Of a DNA stretch of 64,000 bases, positions 16,328 to 24,005 are shown piece after piece; the first letter of the stretch is position 1; the number at the start of each line of letters is the position of its first letter. The stretch is from positions 36,586-100,585 of the forward strand of contig JAEYOP010000032.1 of NCBI GenBank assembly GCA_023411575.1. Direction: 5' to 3'. The notes below the pieces were generated by a model. That model made no database searches, was not told where the DNA came from, and saw only the letters and a list, made by a program, of their open reading frames with translations. The DNA comes from Bacillota bacterium. GTDB lineage: Bacteria; Bacillota; Clostridia; Acetivibrionales; DTU013. A program made the position numbers and the translations under genes.

Positions 16328-17746
16328 CTATTCTTCCGTGAGGAGTTTGTAAACCTCGTCGTTCATCTTTTTCAGCCCGTCCTCCACCGTCAGCTTATCC
16401 CGCATGATCACATCCGTGATCTCACCGATCTTGGTGTTGACGTCCCCGGCTCTGAGCGTCTGCCACAGGGGGCAGGGATTGTTCAGGGCATCCAGGTAAA
16501 CCTGCTTGGTACTCTTGGGCCCGAAGCTTGCGGTCAGGAAGCTTTTCTCATTGATGGACGCGATGGGCGACAGGCCGGCTCCGGTCTTCACGACGGATTC
16601 ATAGCACTCCTCGCTTGCGATGTATTTTACAAATTCCCAGGCCGCCGGGATGTTCGCCGAGGTGCTGGAAATGCAGATCCCCTTCGACTGTACCGGGTTG
16701 AATTGTTTGTCCGAGCTGCCTTTGGGCATTTGAATCACGTCATAGTTGATTTTGATTTCTTTGCTGGGGTCCGCATAGCCGTAAAGGAGATAGGAAGCCA
16801 GAGGATAGATGGCGCAGTTTCCCTGGGCGAAGATGTCCGTCCATGCGGGAATGGTATCGAAATCGGGAGATACATGGTATTTCCAGATGGCGTCATACCA
16901 GTACTGGAAGGTTTTTTTCGACGCGTCGCCCAGCAGGTTGGAGGTCTTTCCGTCCACTGAAACGAGGCCTTCTCCGTAGGAATTGGCCATGGGGTCCATA
17001 ATGCCGTCGATCCAGACGGAATAATTGGCCAGGCCCCACTGCTGCACATTCTTGGGGTCAAAGCCCGCCTGCTCCGAATTCTTGCCGCTCTTGTCGAGGG
17101 TGAGCTTCTTGGCCATCGCCAGAATGTCCTCCCAGGTGGAGTTTTCGTTCGGAACGGCTACGCCGGCTTTATCGAACAGGTCGATATTGTAGGCCAGGAT
17201 GATCGTGTTGATATCCTGGGGCATCCCGTAAAGCTTGCCGTCATAGGAAGCCAGGTCCAGCGCCGCCTTGTAGTATTTGCCCAGATCCAGGCCGTCCTTT
17301 TTCGCCAGCTCGCCGCAATCCGCAAGGTATCCCCTGGAAGCGTAGCTGCCGAGATAAAGGGTATTGGACATGGCGAATACATCCGGCGCGCTGCCTGCGG
17401 CGCATTGAGTCTGGAGCTTCGTCCAGTAGTCTCCCCAGGAGGCAAAGTCCAGGTTTACCTTGATTTCAGGATTCTTGGAGGTGAAGGTGTCGATCTGTTC
17501 CTGGATCGCTGCGGCCTGATCCGCGTTTCCCCAGAAATTGTACTTGATCTCGCCGGCTACGGGAGCCTTCTGCACGGGTTCCGTTTCCGATCCGGCCGGC
17601 TGCGCGGCAGACTGTTCCGTCACCGCTGCGGTTTCGCCGGAAGCTTCCCCGTTTTCGGTCTTTGCGCCGCATGCCGCAAAAATGGATACCATCATTGCCA
17701 TGCATAAAAGAATAGCAGCCAGTCTGAGTCCTTTACTTTTTTTCAT
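16328..17746 (-). CDS. Sugar ABC transporter substrate-binding lipoprotein (family 1)
   Basis: Captures a sugar outside the membrane for the two permeases upstream. It has 472 residues: signal peptide with lipobox FAAC (Cys about residue 26), a Glu/Ala/Thr-rich linker to about residue 65, then the family 1 periplasmic-binding fold (EIKYNFWGNADQAAAIQEQI; the DVFAMSNTLYLG and GIKISSTS-type strands). GGGGG precedes the ATG. It follows the permease pair after a 197-nt gap with no terminator I can see, so binding protein comes last rather than first. No ATPase gene is nearby; a shared MsmX-like ATPase elsewhere is probable. The substrate cannot be read from sequence. Confidence 0.9.
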   Translation of the reverse strand: MKKSKGLRLAAILLCMAMMVSIFAACGAKTENGEASGETAAVTEQSAAQPAGSETEPVQKAPVAGEIKYNFWGNADQAAAIQEQIDTFTSKNPEIKVNLDFASWGDYWTKLQTQCAAGSAPDVFAMSNTLYLGSYASRGYLADCGELAKKDGLDLGKYYKAALDLASYDGKLYGMPQDINTIILAYNIDLFDKAGVAVPNENSTWEDILAMAKKLTLDKSGKNSEQAGFDPKNVQQWGLANYSVWIDGIMDPMANSYGEGLVSVDGKTSNLLGDASKKTFQYWYDAIWKYHVSPDFDTIPAWTDIFAQGNCAIYPLASYLLYGYADPSKEIKINYDVIQMPKGSSDKQFNPVQSKGICISSTSANIPAAWEFVKYIASEECYESVVKTGAGLSPIASINEKSFLTASFGPKSTKQVYLDALNNPCPLWQTLRAGDVNTKIGEITDVIMRDKLTVEDGLKKMNDEVYKLLTEE

Positions 17747-17943
17747 CGTAATTCCCCCTCATTTATACATTTATAATTGTTTGCATTGATCTTTTTTATG
17801 AACCGGTTTTCCGACAGGCGCTAGCATTCCTGTTTTTCCTGTGTACAGATCCGATGTTTCATACGAACCCTTCCGTTACGGATTCCCCGCAGCACCTCCT
17901 TTTTGTGTATCTCAAGCATTTTGCAAAACACTTTGATTTATTT

Positions 17944-18807
17944 CTAGCCCTTCACGGCGCCGATGGTAAGTCCGCCGATAAAGAACTTCTGGGCCGAGAA
18001 GAAAATGACAAGGCTCGGGATCGTGACAACCGTCGTGATGCAGGCGATCAGATGCGTATCCGTCAGATTCTGGCGCATTTGGCTCTGCATGATGCTCAGT
18101 CCGACGGAAATCGTATATTTCCGGATATCGCCCAGGAAAATCAGCGGAGTAAAGAAATCTCCCCAGGCATTGACGAAGCAGATGACGCCCACCGCGATCA
18201 AGGAAGGCTTTGTCAGCGGGAGGATGATTCTAAAGAAGATTCCAATGGGGGAGGCCCCGTCGATGGTTGCCGCCTCGTCCAGATCGTACGGAATCGCCAT
18301 GATAAACTGCCGGAGCAGGAAGATGTATACCGCGAACCCGAAAAACGGCGGGACGATAATCGGCAGAAAGGTGTTGTACCAGTGAATCGACCGAAAGATG
18401 ATGAACAGGGGCACCAGCGTGCTGTGGACCGGAATGAGCATGGTGGAGATGATGAGCATGAACCAGAGGTTTTTGCCCCTTCCTTCGAACCGCGCGAAGC
18501 CATATGCGATAAGCGCGCCGGAAGCCACGTTCCCGAGCACCACCATCGAAGTGGTAAAGACCGTATTTTTCAGCCAGGTGAGCACCGGCCATATCGTCGC
18601 GTTTTTTACGAAAGCGTCGTAATAATTGTGCCACTGCGGAACCCTCGGCAGGAATTTGGGAGGATACTCCGTCGTCTCCAGAAAGGTTTTCAGCGATGTG
18701 CTGATGATCTGCCAGTACGGCAGGATAAACAGCATGGAAATGATAATCAGCGCGGCGTAGATCAGGCCCTTTTTTACCGCCCTGCCGGTCGGAGCTGTTC
18801 CCTGCAT
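17944..18807 (-). CDS. Sugar ABC transporter permease, MalG/UgpE type
   Basis: Inner-membrane half of a carbohydrate importer. It has 287 residues and six membrane segments, with the ATPase-contact EAA loop read as DEAATIDGASPIGIFFRIILPLTKP. The sequence ends with the typical KFFIGGLTIGAVKG. It starts one base after the previous permease, so the pair is translated together. Confidence 0.92.
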   Translation of the reverse strand: MQGTAPTGRAVKKGLIYAALIIISMLFILPYWQIISTSLKTFLETTEYPPKFLPRVPQWHNYYDAFVKNATIWPVLTWLKNTVFTTSMVVLGNVASGALIAYGFARFEGRGKNLWFMLIISTMLIPVHSTLVPLFIIFRSIHWYNTFLPIIVPPFFGFAVYIFLLRQFIMAIPYDLDEAATIDGASPIGIFFRIILPLTKPSLIAVGVICFVNAWGDFFTPLIFLGDIRKYTISVGLSIMQSQMRQNLTDTHLIACITTVVTIPSLVIFFSAQKFFIGGLTIGAVKG

Positions 18808-18808
18808 G

Positions 18809-19696
18809 CTATTTGCCTCCTTCGTAGTGCACCCATGAGTTGGATGATTTCATCACGAGATACGTTAAAAACAGTGAGACCAGGAACAGAATCACGGCTT
18901 CCGCCGAGGCATACCCGAATTTACCGTATTGGAATCCGTCCCGGTAAAGCTTGTATACATAGAAATAAGTGGCTTCATCCGGTCCGCCGTTTGTAATGAC
19001 ATAGGCCGGCGTAAAAATCTGGATCTGGGCAATCGCCTGGAGAATCAGATTGTACAGGATGGTTGGCGTCAGCATGGGGAGTGTGATGGACCGGAACTGC
19101 TGGAGGGAATTGGCGCCATCTACGAAGGCCGCTTCATAATAGGTCTCCGGGATGCCCTGGAGCCCCATCAGGAAGATGACCATGGTCTGCCCCACGCCCC
19201 AGGTCCCGATGAGGATGAAGGAAAACTTGACAATGCCCGGATCGCTGAGCCAATCGACGCCCCCTATTCCGAGAATGCCCAGGACCCTGTTCAGCAGACC
19301 GTATTTCAGGTTGAAGATATAATACATGGAGATGGCGGTCGCCACTCCGGGCAATATAGTGGGAATATAGAAGATGGTCCGGAAGATCCCCACCGTTTTG
19401 ATCTTCGTATTCAGCAGCATGGCCAGGACAAGCGCCGCCGCCATATTGAACGGAACGCCGAGCACGACCATGTACAGGGTGTTGTACAGGGATTTCCAGT
19501 ACTGGGAATCGGCAAATAGCTTCTGAAAATTCTGAAGCCCCACGAAGGTGTTGACCAGTCCGTTGGTCTTGTGCAGGCTCAGTACAAAGGTGTAGACAAT
19601 GGGAATCAGCCAGAAGAAGATAAAACCCAGTATGCCGGGGAGAATAAAGAGATACAGGTAAATCTCCCTTGTTTTTTTTCGGTCCAGCTTGAGCAT
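18809..19696 (-). CDS. Sugar ABC transporter permease, MalF/UgpA type
   Basis: Partner permease, 295 residues from the ATG at 19696 that follows GGGGG; 11 further upstream codons lack a site. It has six membrane segments, starting with YLYLFILPGILGFIFFWLIP, and an EAA loop YEAAFVDGANSLQQFRSITLPML. It lies downstream of the Gfo oxidoreductase in the same transcript. Confidence 0.92.
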   Translation of the reverse strand: MLKLDRKKTREIYLYLFILPGILGFIFFWLIPIVYTFVLSLHKTNGLVNTFVGLQNFQKLFADSQYWKSLYNTLYMVVLGVPFNMAAALVLAMLLNTKIKTVGIFRTIFYIPTILPGVATAISMYYIFNLKYGLLNRVLGILGIGGVDWLSDPGIVKFSFILIGTWGVGQTMVIFLMGLQGIPETYYEAAFVDGANSLQQFRSITLPMLTPTILYNLILQAIAQIQIFTPAYVITNGGPDEATYFYVYKLYRDGFQYGKFGYASAEAVILFLVSLFLTYLVMKSSNSWVHYEGGK

Positions 19697-19735
19697 GATA
19701 TACCCCCTTTTCGTGCACACTGCCCGCAAACCGGC

Positions 19736-20836
19736 TTACCGGAATTCGTCAATCGATACGGTCCGGTTTTCCTTGATCGACTTTTCCGCCGCCAGGGCGA
19801 TCAGGAAGGAATCCCTTGTCTTTTCCAGGCTTGCGTCGGGCTGTTTCCCGGAAAGGACGCAGTCGATGAATTCCAGCCGTTCGGTCTGGCATCCGATATG
19901 CCCGAACCCGTTGTTGTCGGAAACAATATCCGGTTTATATTCTACCCTGTCATTGTATTCTCCACCATAGATTCCGAAGGATTCGTCCCGCCTGGCGATC
20001 AGCTGCCTGCCGTTATCCCCGATAAAGCCTATTTCAAGGCCGTCCCCCGAATTGTTCATGGGCCTGAGATACATGCACAAGCCAAGCTGGGCTTTTGCGC
20101 CGTTCTCATATTCGACGGTCACGAAGGCGTGATCCACAATGGAGACCTTGCGGATGATTTTGGGTTCCTTGATGGAATAGCTGCAGTCGATCAGATTGTC
20201 CTGTCCGTCCTTGTAAACGTGCTGGCCGCCCATTGCAAATACCCGGACCGGCCTTGACCCGATCATCCAGTTGAAAATATCGAAATGGTGGCAGTCCTTT
20301 TCCACCAACGCGCCTCCCGACTTGGTTTCATCGTAAAACCAGTCCTCCTGCGGAAAACACTGGCGGAATTCCTTGCACCAGCCCATCATGACATTGCCCA
20401 GTTCCTTCTGCTCCGTCAGCTTTTGGGCCATCAGCCTGTAAAGGTTGGAATATCGGTAGACAAGTCCTACCTGGATAATGACCCCGCTTTCCTTTTGGGC
20501 CCGCTCGATCCGCTTGTAGCTCTCATAATCGATTGCAACCGGCTTCTCCAGCAGGATATGTTTCTTATGCCCCAGGCAGTCCATCACGATTTTCTCATGC
20601 AAATACCCGGGCACGGCCACCACTACCGCGTCGAGCTTTACCTTTTCCAGCATTTCGAGATGGTCGAGATAGGTGGAAGGCTTGTTGTTTTTAACACAGG
20701 CCAGCGCCCGGTCGATGGCGGTCCGATCCTGATCGCATATCGCGGCAACCGTCACTTCCCCTAAATCGTCAAATCCCTTGAGATGCCCAACTCCCATGTC
20801 TCCCAGGCCAATAATGGCAATCCTTGCCTTTTCCAT
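19736..20836 (-). CDS. Gfo/Idh/MocA family oxidoreductase
   Basis: NAD(P)-dependent sugar or inositol dehydrogenase family. It has 366 residues from ATG 20836. The N-terminal Rossmann fold has GLGDMGVGH, the catalytic stretch EKPVAIDY is at about residue 97-104 with the expected Lys, and the C-terminal alpha/beta domain carries the DCHHFDIFNWMIG motif with the active-site His. It is the first gene of the operon, so the imported sugar or a derivative is likely oxidised; the exact substrate cannot be set. Confidence 0.9.
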   Translation of the reverse strand: MEKARIAIIGLGDMGVGHLKGFDDLGEVTVAAICDQDRTAIDRALACVKNNKPSTYLDHLEMLEKVKLDAVVVAVPGYLHEKIVMDCLGHKKHILLEKPVAIDYESYKRIERAQKESGVIIQVGLVYRYSNLYRLMAQKLTEQKELGNVMMGWCKEFRQCFPQEDWFYDETKSGGALVEKDCHHFDIFNWMIGSRPVRVFAMGGQHVYKDGQDNLIDCSYSIKEPKIIRKVSIVDHAFVTVEYENGAKAQLGLCMYLRPMNNSGDGLEIGFIGDNGRQLIARRDESFGIYGGEYNDRVEYKPDIVSDNNGFGHIGCQTERLEFIDCVLSGKQPDASLEKTRDSFLIALAAEKSIKENRTVSIDEFR

Positions 20837-21027
20837 CCCGATCCCCACTTTTTATTTGGATTTTATGTAACGTGTAAATGTTTCGTAAAATGTTTTCATG
20901 ATTTGTATCCGGATTCGAAGCCCAAATATCAATATTCTCTGATTTTATCTTCCGTCATACGCCGGACATCTATCCGCTTTGTACGGCAATATTTTTTGGG
21001 GCCGTAATGTAACAAAAGCATTGTTTA

Positions 21028-21040
21028 GTTAACCGTTTAC
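21028..21040. promoter_or_regulatory. LacI-type operator of the sugar operon
   Basis: GTTAAC-C-GTTTAC is a 13-bp inverted repeat with one mismatch. It lies immediately downstream of the minus-strand -10 box, covering about +1 to +13, and is almost identical to the site in front of lacI. Confidence 0.65.
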
Positions 21041-21047
21041 ATTTTTG

Positions 21048-21076
21048 ATTTTACCACTTCGCTTTTGGTTTGTAAA
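21048..21076 (-). promoter_or_regulatory. Promoter of the sugar transport operon
   Basis: TTTACA, 17 bases, TAAAAT on the minus strand (5 of 6 matches each). Transcription would start near 21041, on the operator. Confidence 0.7.
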
Positions 21077-21208
21077 TAGGTATTTGAAAAATTCGTTTGA
21101 TTTTTTATGAAACACAGCAAAAGCCACCGGATAGGCCCGTTTCTCCCAGAATACGGCGGACACGGCGGTTTGCGGAATGCAGCGGAAGGCTTTCGAGGAG
21201 AATTTAAC

Positions 21209-21245
21209 GTAAACGGTTTACCAAACACGTTCTATATGATATACT
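21209..21245 (+). promoter_or_regulatory. lacI promoter with overlapping perfect operator
   Basis: The operator GTAAAC-G-GTTTAC (21209-21221) is a perfect inverted repeat. It covers the -35 box TTTACC (21217-21222), which is followed by 17 bases and TATACT (21240-21245). This predicts autorepression. Confidence 0.7.
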
Positions 21246-21309
21246 GTAAAAGATCGATCCGTCATCGACAAATAACCGCCACAGACGAATATCTGCCGCA
21301 GGAGGACAT

Positions 21310-22338
21310 ATGGCTACGATCAGGGATGTTGCCAAAGCTGCCGAAGTATCCATCGCCACCGTATCCCGGATATTGAACGGCGATAAAACCTATAAATCCA
21401 CCAGGGAGACACAGGAGAGGGTCTGGAAAGCCGTAAGCGATCTGAACTATGTGCCGAACCAGGCCGCTAAGCACCTTTCCCGGCACGGCGACATGAAATT
21501 CAAGCCGGAGGAGAATAGAATCAAGGTGGGCTGCGTTCTGTGCGTGACCCGGGAAAAGTATACGGACCCCTATTTCATGTCCATTCTTTCCGGCGCGGAA
21601 TCGAAGCTTGTGGAATCGGGCTACAATTTTTCCGTCATCCGGACCTCCTATGAATTGCAGGATACCGCCATTTTATACAATACCCTGAACGAAGCCCTGA
21701 CCGGACTGATCGTGATGGAGACCCTCGACGAGGAAATCTACCGGATCGTAAAGGAAAAGATCCCTTATATCGTAGGAATAGATACGCTTCACAGTGATAT
21801 CGACAACGTATGCTACGACCGGTTTGAGGCAGCGGAAAAGGCCGTGGGCCACCTTATAGAAAAGGGCCACAAAAGAATCGCCTACCTGGGCGGCACGGAC
21901 GTCTCCGGCTGCATCCGCAGGGAAAAGCGCTACAAGGGCTATCTGAGCGCCTTGAAGGATATCGGAGTCGATGAGGATCTGAGCATTGTAAAGAATTGCG
22001 AATGGGATTCCAAGCTGTGCTACGCCCAGACCATCGAGCTGCTGAGCAACCCGGACCGGCCGACGGCCATCTTCGCGGCCAGCGACCTGATGGCCATGAT
22101 CGCCATGAACGCCATCTTCGAAAGGAACCTGAAGGTGCCGGACGATATCGCCGTAATCGGCCTGAGCAACATTGAGATGTCGGAATACGCAAATCCCGCC
22201 CTGAGCACCATCGACGTCCCCAAGACCCAGATGGGCGAGATTGCCGCGGAAATACTGGCCGGGCGGATGAAGGGCGACCATTCCCTTCCCAAAAAGATCA
22301 TCCTTCCCACCAGCCTGATCGAGCGGAACTCTGTATAG
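21310..22338 (+). CDS. LacI/GalR family transcriptional regulator
   Basis: Sugar-responsive repressor. It has 342 residues. The N-terminal helix-turn-helix and hinge are classic (ATIRDVAKAAEVSIATVSRI ... YVPNQAAKHLSR), followed by a periplasmic-binding-like effector domain with HKRIAYLGG and the C-terminal GLSNIEMSEYANPALSTID. AGGAGG lies upstream. It is divergent to the oxidoreductase-transporter operon and has the same 13-bp operator in front of both, so it most likely controls both. Confidence 0.93.
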   Translation: MATIRDVAKAAEVSIATVSRILNGDKTYKSTRETQERVWKAVSDLNYVPNQAAKHLSRHGDMKFKPEENRIKVGCVLCVTREKYTDPYFMSILSGAESKLVESGYNFSVIRTSYELQDTAILYNTLNEALTGLIVMETLDEEIYRIVKEKIPYIVGIDTLHSDIDNVCYDRFEAAEKAVGHLIEKGHKRIAYLGGTDVSGCIRREKRYKGYLSALKDIGVDEDLSIVKNCEWDSKLCYAQTIELLSNPDRPTAIFAASDLMAMIAMNAIFERNLKVPDDIAVIGLSNIEMSEYANPALSTIDVPKTQMGEIAAEILAGRMKGDHSLPKKIILPTSLIERNSV

Positions 22339-22448
22339 GGTCAAGGAGTATAGCGTCAAGAACCTGCGGCTGTTGGTAAGGTAGTATAAATCATATGCAC
22401 TCACCATCTGTATATGACTTGTGGCCAAAACGTTCATCTATTTGTCCT

Positions 22449-22469
22449 GCAAGTTACCGGCAAGTTAAA
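22449..22469. repeat. Direct repeat copy 1
   Basis: Contains CAAGTTACCGGCAAGTTA, itself a doubled CAAGTTA split by CCGG. An identical 21-base copy lies exactly 110 bases downstream. Confidence 0.7.
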
Positions 22470-22558
22470 TTTTCATTTTGTCAAACTCGCAAACCCCTTA
22501 ATAAATCAGCGTGTCTTAACTTTTTCCTCATCATCCAAATCATAATTTATAAATCTCA

Positions 22559-22579
22559 GCAAGTTACCGGCAAGTTAAA
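22559..22579. repeat. Direct repeat copy 2
   Basis: Identical 21 bases to 22449-22469. It ends seven bases before the stop codon of the small Cys-rich gene, so the two copies sit just 3' of the KilA-N pair. Confidence 0.7.
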
Positions 22580-22585
22580 CTGCGT

Positions 22586-22858
22586 TTAAACTCGACGGGC
22601 TTGCCATAAATCACACTTCATATCTCCAAAAACAAAATCAGTCACATATCTGGAATCTGCATTAACACAAACCCTATCTTTTTCATGAATAGCTACGCCA
22701 TCTCCATTGGCTGACCATTTGCAGGTTCCACAACTCTTTCTTGATTCGCTGTCGGCAATGATATCCAAGGCGCATTTGCCTGTATTAATATCGATAAATT
22801 TAACACCGCATTCTTTTTCAAAAAATTCCATAAAATTCTTTGCGTTTATTTCGGTCAT
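22586..22858 (-). CDS. Small Cys-rich protein, partner of the KilA-N gene
   Basis: Not recognised. It has 90 residues. The C-terminal half has CGTCKWS, then CVNADSRYVTDFV and CDLWQ, a four-cysteine pattern (CxxC ... C ... C) that could bind zinc and recalls small phage-encoded proteins. The ATG overlaps the KilA-N stop (ATGA), so the two are coupled. Base composition is more A+T-rich than the flanking sugar genes. Confidence 0.65.
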   Translation of the reverse strand: MTEINAKNFMEFFEKECGVKFIDINTGKCALDIIADSESRKSCGTCKWSANGDGVAIHEKDRVCVNADSRYVTDFVFGDMKCDLWQARRV

Positions 22859-23757
22859 ATTTTGCCGCCTCCAGCTTCAGAAGAATCGTCCAATAGCATC
22901 TCAGGTTGGTTCGTACTCAGCTTTTCATTAAGCCGCTCAACCGCCGCACTGTTTATAAGCGAATTCATTTGTTCCACGACCATATTACGGAGGTACTGGA
23001 GTCTCTCACGTTGCGGCATACCCTGCTTTATCAATTCGGCGTTCATGCTCTCCATATTCACAAGCACGATAAGCTGGTATATATTAGCGCCATCTCTAAT
23101 GTTACCCTGTATATCGGGGTTTTCATCGCGCCACTGCTTTGCGGTTTTTCCGAACAATGCGACATTAAGCATATCGGCTTCACTTGCGTATGTGAAGTTA
23201 ATTTGCGCCGGAGTAAGATTTTCAGGAATCAGGTGAGCTTTGATTGCATCGGTATGAATCCTGTAGTTTGCTTTTGATAATTCGCGCTTGGCATCCCATT
23301 CCAGATGCAGACGGCGTCCTTCATCATTTTTTAGGCGTTGATAATCCTTGACAATATACAGTTCAAGTTCGACAGATAGCCATGCGGCAAATTTAATGGC
23401 AATATCACTATGGGCAAATGTTCCGCCGTATCTCCCGGACTTGGAAACAATCCCGACGGCGTTTGTCCGAGATATCCATTTTTGCGGTGAAAGTGTAAAC
23501 GCATTATATCCAGACTCATTCAGAAATCTATTAAATTCATCCGATATGAAATCGGGATTATGGAGTTCCTCCCACAAACCCAAATATTCAATCGTGTTAT
23601 GTAAACGCATCCAGTGGTTGATTACACTTGCGGGTGCTTCTGGGTTTTGAAAACGCGCAATATCCGTCAGGCAAAAATAATCCCCTCGGGCAGAAGTCGT
23701 CTGCACGGCAATTTCTATGCCTTTTGCCTCGATTGTTGCTTTCGTAATCTTTGCCAT
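22855..23757 (-). CDS. KilA-N domain protein
   Basis: KilA-N is a DNA-binding domain found in phages, plasmids and mobile islands. It has 300 residues from ATG 23757, preceded by GGGGG at correct spacing; 18 further upstream codons have no site. The domain runs from about residue 20 to 120: YFCLTDIARFQNPEAP, WMRLHNTIEYLGLWEELHNP, then SGRYGGTFAHSDIAIKFAAW, the conserved end of the fold. The C-terminal 170 residues are helical and charged with no motif I know. It has a low G+C and a small partner gene, typical of horizontally acquired cargo. Its function is unknown; regulation of its own element or defence is possible. Confidence 0.85.
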   Translation of the reverse strand: MAKITKATIEAKGIEIAVQTTSARGDYFCLTDIARFQNPEAPASVINHWMRLHNTIEYLGLWEELHNPDFISDEFNRFLNESGYNAFTLSPQKWISRTNAVGIVSKSGRYGGTFAHSDIAIKFAAWLSVELELYIVKDYQRLKNDEGRRLHLEWDAKRELSKANYRIHTDAIKAHLIPENLTPAQINFTYASEADMLNVALFGKTAKQWRDENPDIQGNIRDGANIYQLIVLVNMESMNAELIKQGMPQRERLQYLRNMVVEQMNSLINSAAVERLNEKLSTNQPEMLLDDSSEAGGGKI

Positions 23758-23772
23758 ATAATCCCCCAAATC

Positions 23773-23798
23773 TAAACTAACCGATTTCGGTAAGTTTA
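23773..23798. promoter_or_regulatory. Inverted repeat, candidate KilA-N operator
   Basis: TAAACTAACCG-ATTT-CGGTAAGTTTA is an 11-bp inverted repeat with one mismatch. It lies 16-41 bases upstream of the start codon, just before the Shine-Dalgarno, and contains a CCGGTAACTT-like core related to the direct repeats at the other end of the gene pair. Confidence 0.55.
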
Positions 23799-23879
23799 AA
23801 AACCGACACACTTTACTTTTCTATTTTCTTCCATTTAGATTTATTGTAACAAAAACTCCCTTTATCCACAATCCGTATT

Positions 23880-23993
23880 CTATCCGGCGAGCCCTTTCGC
23901 CAGTTCTTTTGCTTCGGCTATCAGGGCATCATCAATCTTGACATCCCTGGCCATCGCCATAACCATCGGCAGCCCGAATATATCTTTATATTT
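23880..23993 (-). pseudogene. Possible 3' remnant of an interrupted gene
   Basis: A 37-codon open frame (KYKDIFGLPMVMAMARD ... EAKELAKGLAG) begins just after a stop codon, 12 bases past the end of the YesN-like regulator, and ends at a TAG. It has the coding look of a protein C terminus (regular amphipathic helix) but no plausible start with a ribosome binding site. The KilA-N island begins next to it, so it could be the tail of a gene cut by that insertion. I cannot assign a family. Confidence 0.3.
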
Positions 23994-24005
23994 TCATATA
24001 CCGGT

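Larger units (their letters stand above)
20837..21309. other. Divergent control region of the LacI sugar module
   Basis: 473 bases between the oxidoreductase and lacI. It holds a minus promoter with an operator at about +1 to +13, a plus promoter overlapped by a perfect operator, and about 205 nt of transcribed leader ahead of the oxidoreductase. I see no gene in it. Confidence 0.7.

Noticed and set aside
17804..17845. 13-codon frame MKHRICTQEKQEC with GGAAGGG before it in the permease-binding protein gap
   Set aside because: Short and isolated; no conservation can be judged from here.
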